DNA from: Janthinobacterium sp. BJB426
GTDB lineage: Bacteria > Pseudomonadota > Gammaproteobacteria > Burkholderiales > Burkholderiaceae_D
Reading direction: 5' to 3'
DNA length: 64,000 nucleotides
NCBI RefSeq assembly: GCF_002735705.1
Contig: NZ_PDZL01000003.1
Span: 310,001 to 374,000, forward strand
The number at the start of each line of letters is the position of its first letter. Position 1 is the first letter of the stretch. The notes beneath the pieces are model-generated. The model was not told the DNA's origin. It did not search any database and worked only from the letters and a program-made list of their open reading frames with translations. The position numbers were made by a program, and so were the translations under genes. Shown in pieces: positions 61,127 to 64,000 of this stretch.

Positions 61127-62482
61127 TCAATGGATAATCAAACGAGATGCCAGGGGCGGCAGCGGCCTGCCGGACTGGCGGCCATGCCGCACGACATCCG
61201 CGCACAGCTCCGACGTGTCCAGGGTGCTGCGCAGGGCCCAGTGGGTCAGCAAGCGCCCCAGCAGCTCGCTTTCGTCTTCCGGGTTCAAGGTGCCGCTGGC
61301 GCGCGCCTGGCCCAGCACGGCGAACACCAGGGTCGGCGTCGCCTGGTACATCTGCGCCGGCGTCAGGGTCCAGCTGCGAAACAGCTGTGCCAGCATGGCC
61401 GGCTGGCGTGTGTGCACGGCCATGGCCTCGACCAGCGACCCGCCGCGCAAGGCCGGCGGCCGGTGCTGCACCAGCAAGCCGACCAGGGCGGCCATGCTGG
61501 CCTGCAACTGTTCCAGCAGCCGCTGCCGGGCAGGCGGCAGGCCGGCCAGCGGGTAGTACGATAGCCACAGCTGTTCCAGGCGGTCCCACTGGGGATGCGG
61601 ATACAAGGCCCGCCCCATGGCGCAGCTCAGGCGCACCCGCAGCCAGGGCACCGGGTGGGGATCGTCGGTATTGAGGCGGAAGACAAACACGCGCGGCAGG
61701 CTGACCACGCCGATCAGGCCCAGGGTGGCGGCCACGCCGACCCGCGCCAGCGACCAGAAATCGGCCACGATCTCGGATATCCACCGCTCCCACAACTGCC
61801 ACACGTGTACGAGGCCGCTGCCGCCGTGCTGCATGGCTTGCAGCACAGGCCGCAGGGACGGCACCAGGTCCAGCAGCGCCGCGCCCTGGTGGCCCACCTC
61901 GTGCACGAGCGACGAAGCGATGCTGCTGCCGATCATGCGTTCGCGCGGCAGGCGGATGATGGCGACGGGATTGTCGCCGCCACCCGGCAGGCGCGTGCGC
62001 GCGCGACGGATGGCCGCCCCCGGCCCCCGGTCCAGGTAGCAGATCACGGGCGGCGCCTGATACACATTGCCGGGCAGCGCCAGCGCGTCGGCGGCAACGA
62101 TGTCCAGGCCGGCCAGCCACACGCCCGTCTTGTGCTCGCTGCGCTGGGTGATGACTTCATTGAACAGGTCGAACTGGGTCAGCGCCGCATTGAATTTCAG
62201 GCGCAGGAAAGTGAAACGGTGCTGCGCCTCGGCGGCCGTGGCCATGCTGGCGCCGTCGGCGTGCTCGCGCCGCAGCCACCACTGGAACCGGGCGACCATG
62301 CGCCGCAGTTCGCGCCGGCCCTGCACCAGTTGGCTTTCGATGGCCGACTGGGCGCTGGGCATCAGGGCGGCGGCCAGCACCGTCGGCTCGATCAGCGCGA
62401 ACGGTTCCAGCCGGGCCAGCCGCGTCAGCAGCGAGCGTGCCTCCTGCTCCAGCATCCAGGCAGCGTAAGCGCCGATGGCCAT
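61127..62482 (-). CDS. HEXXH metallopeptidase-like membrane protein
   Basis: This 451-residue protein has the zinc motif SLVHEVGHQGA (HEVGH at about 194-198) and a likely third ligand in WISEIVADFWS about 45 residues later. A hydrophobic segment follows (VGVAATLGLIGVVSLPRVFVF). Its start lies 4 bases after the stop of paralogue B, which strongly suggests coupled translation, as for a protease and its substrate. The family is unknown to me. A longer open frame runs upstream over paralogue B but is not coding there. Confidence 0.72.
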   Translation of the reverse strand: MAIGAYAAWMLEQEARSLLTRLARLEPFALIEPTVLAAALMPSAQSAIESQLVQGRRELRRMVARFQWWLRREHADGASMATAAEAQHRFTFLRLKFNAALTQFDLFNEVITQRSEHKTGVWLAGLDIVAADALALPGNVYQAPPVICYLDRGPGAAIRRARTRLPGGGDNPVAIIRLPRERMIGSSIASSLVHEVGHQGAALLDLVPSLRPVLQAMQHGGSGLVHVWQLWERWISEIVADFWSLARVGVAATLGLIGVVSLPRVFVFRLNTDDPHPVPWLRVRLSCAMGRALYPHPQWDRLEQLWLSYYPLAGLPPARQRLLEQLQASMAALVGLLVQHRPPALRGGSLVEAMAVHTRQPAMLAQLFRSWTLTPAQMYQATPTLVFAVLGQARASGTLNPEDESELLGRLLTHWALRSTLDTSELCADVVRHGRQSGRPLPPLASRLIIH

Positions 62483-62486
62483 GATG

Positions 62487-63224
62487 TCAGACGCCGTACA
62501 GGACGATTTTGTGGCCCTGGCGCGCCCAGCGGCCGCTGGATGGGCGCATGCCGCCCTGGCTGCCCTGGCTGCGCACACCGCCCTGCGCCATGCCGCCGGC
62601 CGCACCGGCGCCGCTGCCATTCTGCGTGGCGACCTGGCTGCCGGGGCGTCCCAGCAAGCCGGGCGCAAACTGGCGCGCCGCGGCGCTGGCCGCCGCCTGG
62701 GCAATGGCGCGCGGGTCGCCCGCACCGCGCGCTTGCGCTGCGCGGTTGACGGTATCGGCGGCCAGGCGAACGAATTGCTTGGCGCCTTCGAATTCGCGGT
62801 CCTCGTTCGACGACGCTTCCGCTTCCAGCCCCAGGGCGCCGCCAGCGGCCGAGGCCAGGCCGCTGCCGATCTTGGCCCCCAGCGGACCGCCGAAATAGCC
62901 GCCGATGGCGCCGCCGGCCAGGGGAATGGCCTTCTTCGCCACGCCCTTGAGCACGCCGCCGATGGCTTGTCCCACGGGCGACTTGATGATGCCGCCCGCC
63001 ACGGAGGCGGCCTTGCGCAGTAAATTGCCGAGAAACTGTTCCAACTCGGCTTCATTGCTGACCGACAACAGTTCATTCGCCAGTTCCATCTCCTCGGCCT
63101 CGGAAAACATGGCGTTCACGCCGCCCTCGCCGCTCCACTCGCCCTGGCCAAACTCGAACTGTTCCGCTTCAAAGCCGGACATTTCCTGTCCGTATTCCAG
63201 GGTCGTACGATCCAAGTCATGCAT
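62487..63224 (-). CDS. glycine-zipper paralogue B of the sigma54 operon
   Basis: This 245-residue protein has an acidic-aromatic N-terminus (FEAEQFEFGQGEWSGEGG, residues 18-35), a helix MELANELLSVSNEAELEQFL (46-65), a glycine-zipper core with repeated GxxxG (about 77-131; SPVGQAIGGVLKGVAKKAIP and on), EDREFEGAKQFVRLA (141-155), a Gly/Gln/Ser-rich stretch and a tail GRWARQGHKIVLYGV. It resembles paralogues A and C. The core is typical of membrane-inserting or oligomerising proteins. Function unknown. GAGGAG precedes the ATG. Confidence 0.78.
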   Translation of the reverse strand: MHDLDRTTLEYGQEMSGFEAEQFEFGQGEWSGEGGVNAMFSEAEEMELANELLSVSNEAELEQFLGNLLRKAASVAGGIIKSPVGQAIGGVLKGVAKKAIPLAGGAIGGYFGGPLGAKIGSGLASAAGGALGLEAEASSNEDREFEGAKQFVRLAADTVNRAAQARGAGDPRAIAQAAASAAARQFAPGLLGRPGSQVATQNGSGAGAAGGMAQGGVRSQGSQGGMRPSSGRWARQGHKIVLYGV

Positions 63225-63287
63225 GATGAGCTCCTCAAAGTGATTACCTCGGTTGGGACTACCTTGCCGGACAGACTGGCCATCCGG

Positions 63288-63854
63288 CTAACAATCGAGC
63301 ACGACGATGTGCCCGCCCTCGCGGCGCCAGCGGCCAGCGTCCCGCACCGACGTTTGCGCCGCCTGCCTGAGCAAGCCTGGCGCCACGCTGCGTGCCACTT
63401 GCAGCAGGGCCGTCTCCACCCGCGCCCCGGGTGTGCGCGCGCCCGGGCCGCCATCCTGCGCCAGCGCCGTGTTGACGGCATCGATCAGGTGCACCACCTG
63501 GCGCGCCAGTTCGAATTCCTTGTCTTCCGGGCTGAGTCCTTCCAGTTCCATGCCGAAGATGCCGGCAGCGCGCCGCTTGAGCGCCTGCGGCGAACCGCCA
63601 TGCAGGGGCAGCAAGGGCGCCACCACCTTGCCCAGCAACTGGCGCAGCGACCGTTCCAGCGGCGTACCGCGTACTTGCCGCCCCGCCGCGGTGGCGCCCA
63701 GCTGGCGCGCCAGGAAAGCGTCGAATTGGGCCGGCCCCTGCAGTTCCAGCAACTGCGCCGCCAGGGCCAGCGCATCTTCCTGCTGCAGGGGCAGCGCGCC
63801 CGGTGCTTCAGGCAATTCCATTTCAGGACGATAGGCGAGCAGGCGGCTGGTCAT
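63288..63854 (-). CDS. paralogue A of the sigma54 operon, first gene
   Basis: This 188-residue protein is the most divergent of the three: helix ALALAAQLLELQGPAQFDAF, then SPEDKEFELARQVVHLIDAV and a tail AGRWRREGGHIVVLDC. The glycine-rich core is weak. It is the first gene after the sigma54-type promoter, with GGAG before the ATG at 63854. The gap to paralogue B is 63 bases. Function unknown. Confidence 0.75.
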   Translation of the reverse strand: MTSRLLAYRPEMELPEAPGALPLQQEDALALAAQLLELQGPAQFDAFLARQLGATAAGRQVRGTPLERSLRQLLGKVVAPLLPLHGGSPQALKRRAAGIFGMELEGLSPEDKEFELARQVVHLIDAVNTALAQDGGPGARTPGARVETALLQVARSVAPGLLRQAAQTSVRDAGRWRREGGHIVVLDC

Positions 63855-63898
63855 GACAGGCTCCGGTGAAGACGGGCGGCTGGCCCATGCCTCCCTGA

Positions 63899-63914
63899 TG
63901 CAAGGGGCATGCCC
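63899..63914 (-). promoter_or_regulatory. sigma54 (-24/-12) promoter of the eight-gene operon
   Basis: The minus strand reads GGGCATGCCCCTTGCA, with GG and GC exactly ten bases apart. It matches TGGCACG-N4-TTGCA except at two positions. Transcription would start about 34 bases before the first start codon. Confidence 0.75.
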
Positions 63915-63942
63915 GTCAGGCGCAGGGGAAAAAGAGACAGGA

Positions 63943-63983
63943 CGGCGAACGGCGTTTCGCCGATAGCGTAAAAACCATGGTTT
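63943..63983. promoter_or_regulatory. upstream inverted repeats, candidate enhancer sites
   Basis: CGGCGAA/TTCGCCG (63943-63949 and 63956-63962) is a perfect inverted repeat, and AAACCATGGTTT (63972-63983) a perfect 12-base palindrome. Both lie 30-70 bases upstream of the -24 box, where a sigma54 activator could bind. CGGCGAA occurs again at 63985. Confidence 0.4.
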
Positions 63984-64000
63984 CCGGCGAAGCGAGTTTC

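Noticed and set aside
62483-63076. Peptidase extended upstream in the open frame
   Set aside because: This part is opposite in frame to paralogue B, is Arg/Pro/Ala-rich as expected for a shadow frame, and a fitting ATG lies at 62482.

Overview
The window looks like chromosomal DNA of a Betaproteobacterium of the family Oxalobacteraceae (Janthinobacterium, Massilia or Duganella type). This is inferred from the high-GC codon use, the dnaQ-rnhA-methyltransferase-gloB neighbourhood, several c-di-GMP proteins, and the style of the housekeeping proteins. No database search was possible. Most of the window is ordinary core genome: dense, short gaps, many 1-4 base start/stop overlaps. The unusual parts are a phage scar at the left edge, a group of immunity-like genes near 22-26 kb, a duplicated tellurite-resistance (Ter) cluster near 47-50 kb, and an apparently sigma54-controlled operon of unknown function filling 54-64 kb.

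Left edge (1-1.6 kb): a decayed prophage end. It holds a capsid-gene remnant with an internal stop, an intact-looking small phage gene and a multiply frameshifted tyrosine integrase beside the 3' end of a tRNA-Val(CAC). 1.6-7.7 kb: dnaQ, rnhA, a YafS-like methyltransferase, divergent gloB, malate synthase with a divergent LysR regulator, and a cold-shock protein. 8-21 kb: an HPt protein, upp, an AidB-like dehydrogenase, a PAS-GGDEF-EAL plus HDOD pair, aroC, a receiver-GGDEF-EAL protein, a CBS protein, a 2OG-Fe(II) oxygenase, and metY with an alpha/beta hydrolase.

22-26 kb: a PoNi-like immunity protein, a WG-repeat-like protein and a small unknown protein, with no toxin beside them. 26-38 kb: a YihY/BrkB membrane protein; a tightly overlapping operon (wrbA, DUF2069, FAD dehydrogenase, DUF4124, FtsX-like permease, AttH-like protein); an ABC exporter; LeuE; threonine aldolase; and FadL. 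39-46 kb: a membrane GGDEF-EAL protein, thyA coupled to a SUKH-like protein, and a TonB-dependent receptor. 46.7-50.2 kb: a TerD-vWA protein, a TerA-like protein and TerD, with intergenic hairpin repeats between them. 50.3-54.1 kb: an alpha/beta hydrolase, folA, and a PLP arginine/lysine/ornithine decarboxylase behind a terminator-like leader.

54.3-64 kb: eight genes run leftward with gaps of 4-63 bases, behind a good -24/-12 (sigma54) promoter at about 63.9 kb. A sigma54 activator with an intact GAFTGA loop sits convergently at the far end. The operon encodes three related proteins (acidic N-terminus, an ELL..FLG helix, and a C-terminal GRW..(R/E)(Q/G)..IV tail, two of them with a glycine-zipper core), a membrane-type HEXXH metallopeptidase, a 720-residue protein with a transthyretin-like N-terminal domain, a PLP enzyme of the AONS/KBL fold, a GIY-YIG protein with an acidic-aromatic and proline-rich N-terminus, and an amidohydrolase. 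I cannot assign a known system to it. It is the best candidate here for an undescribed one.
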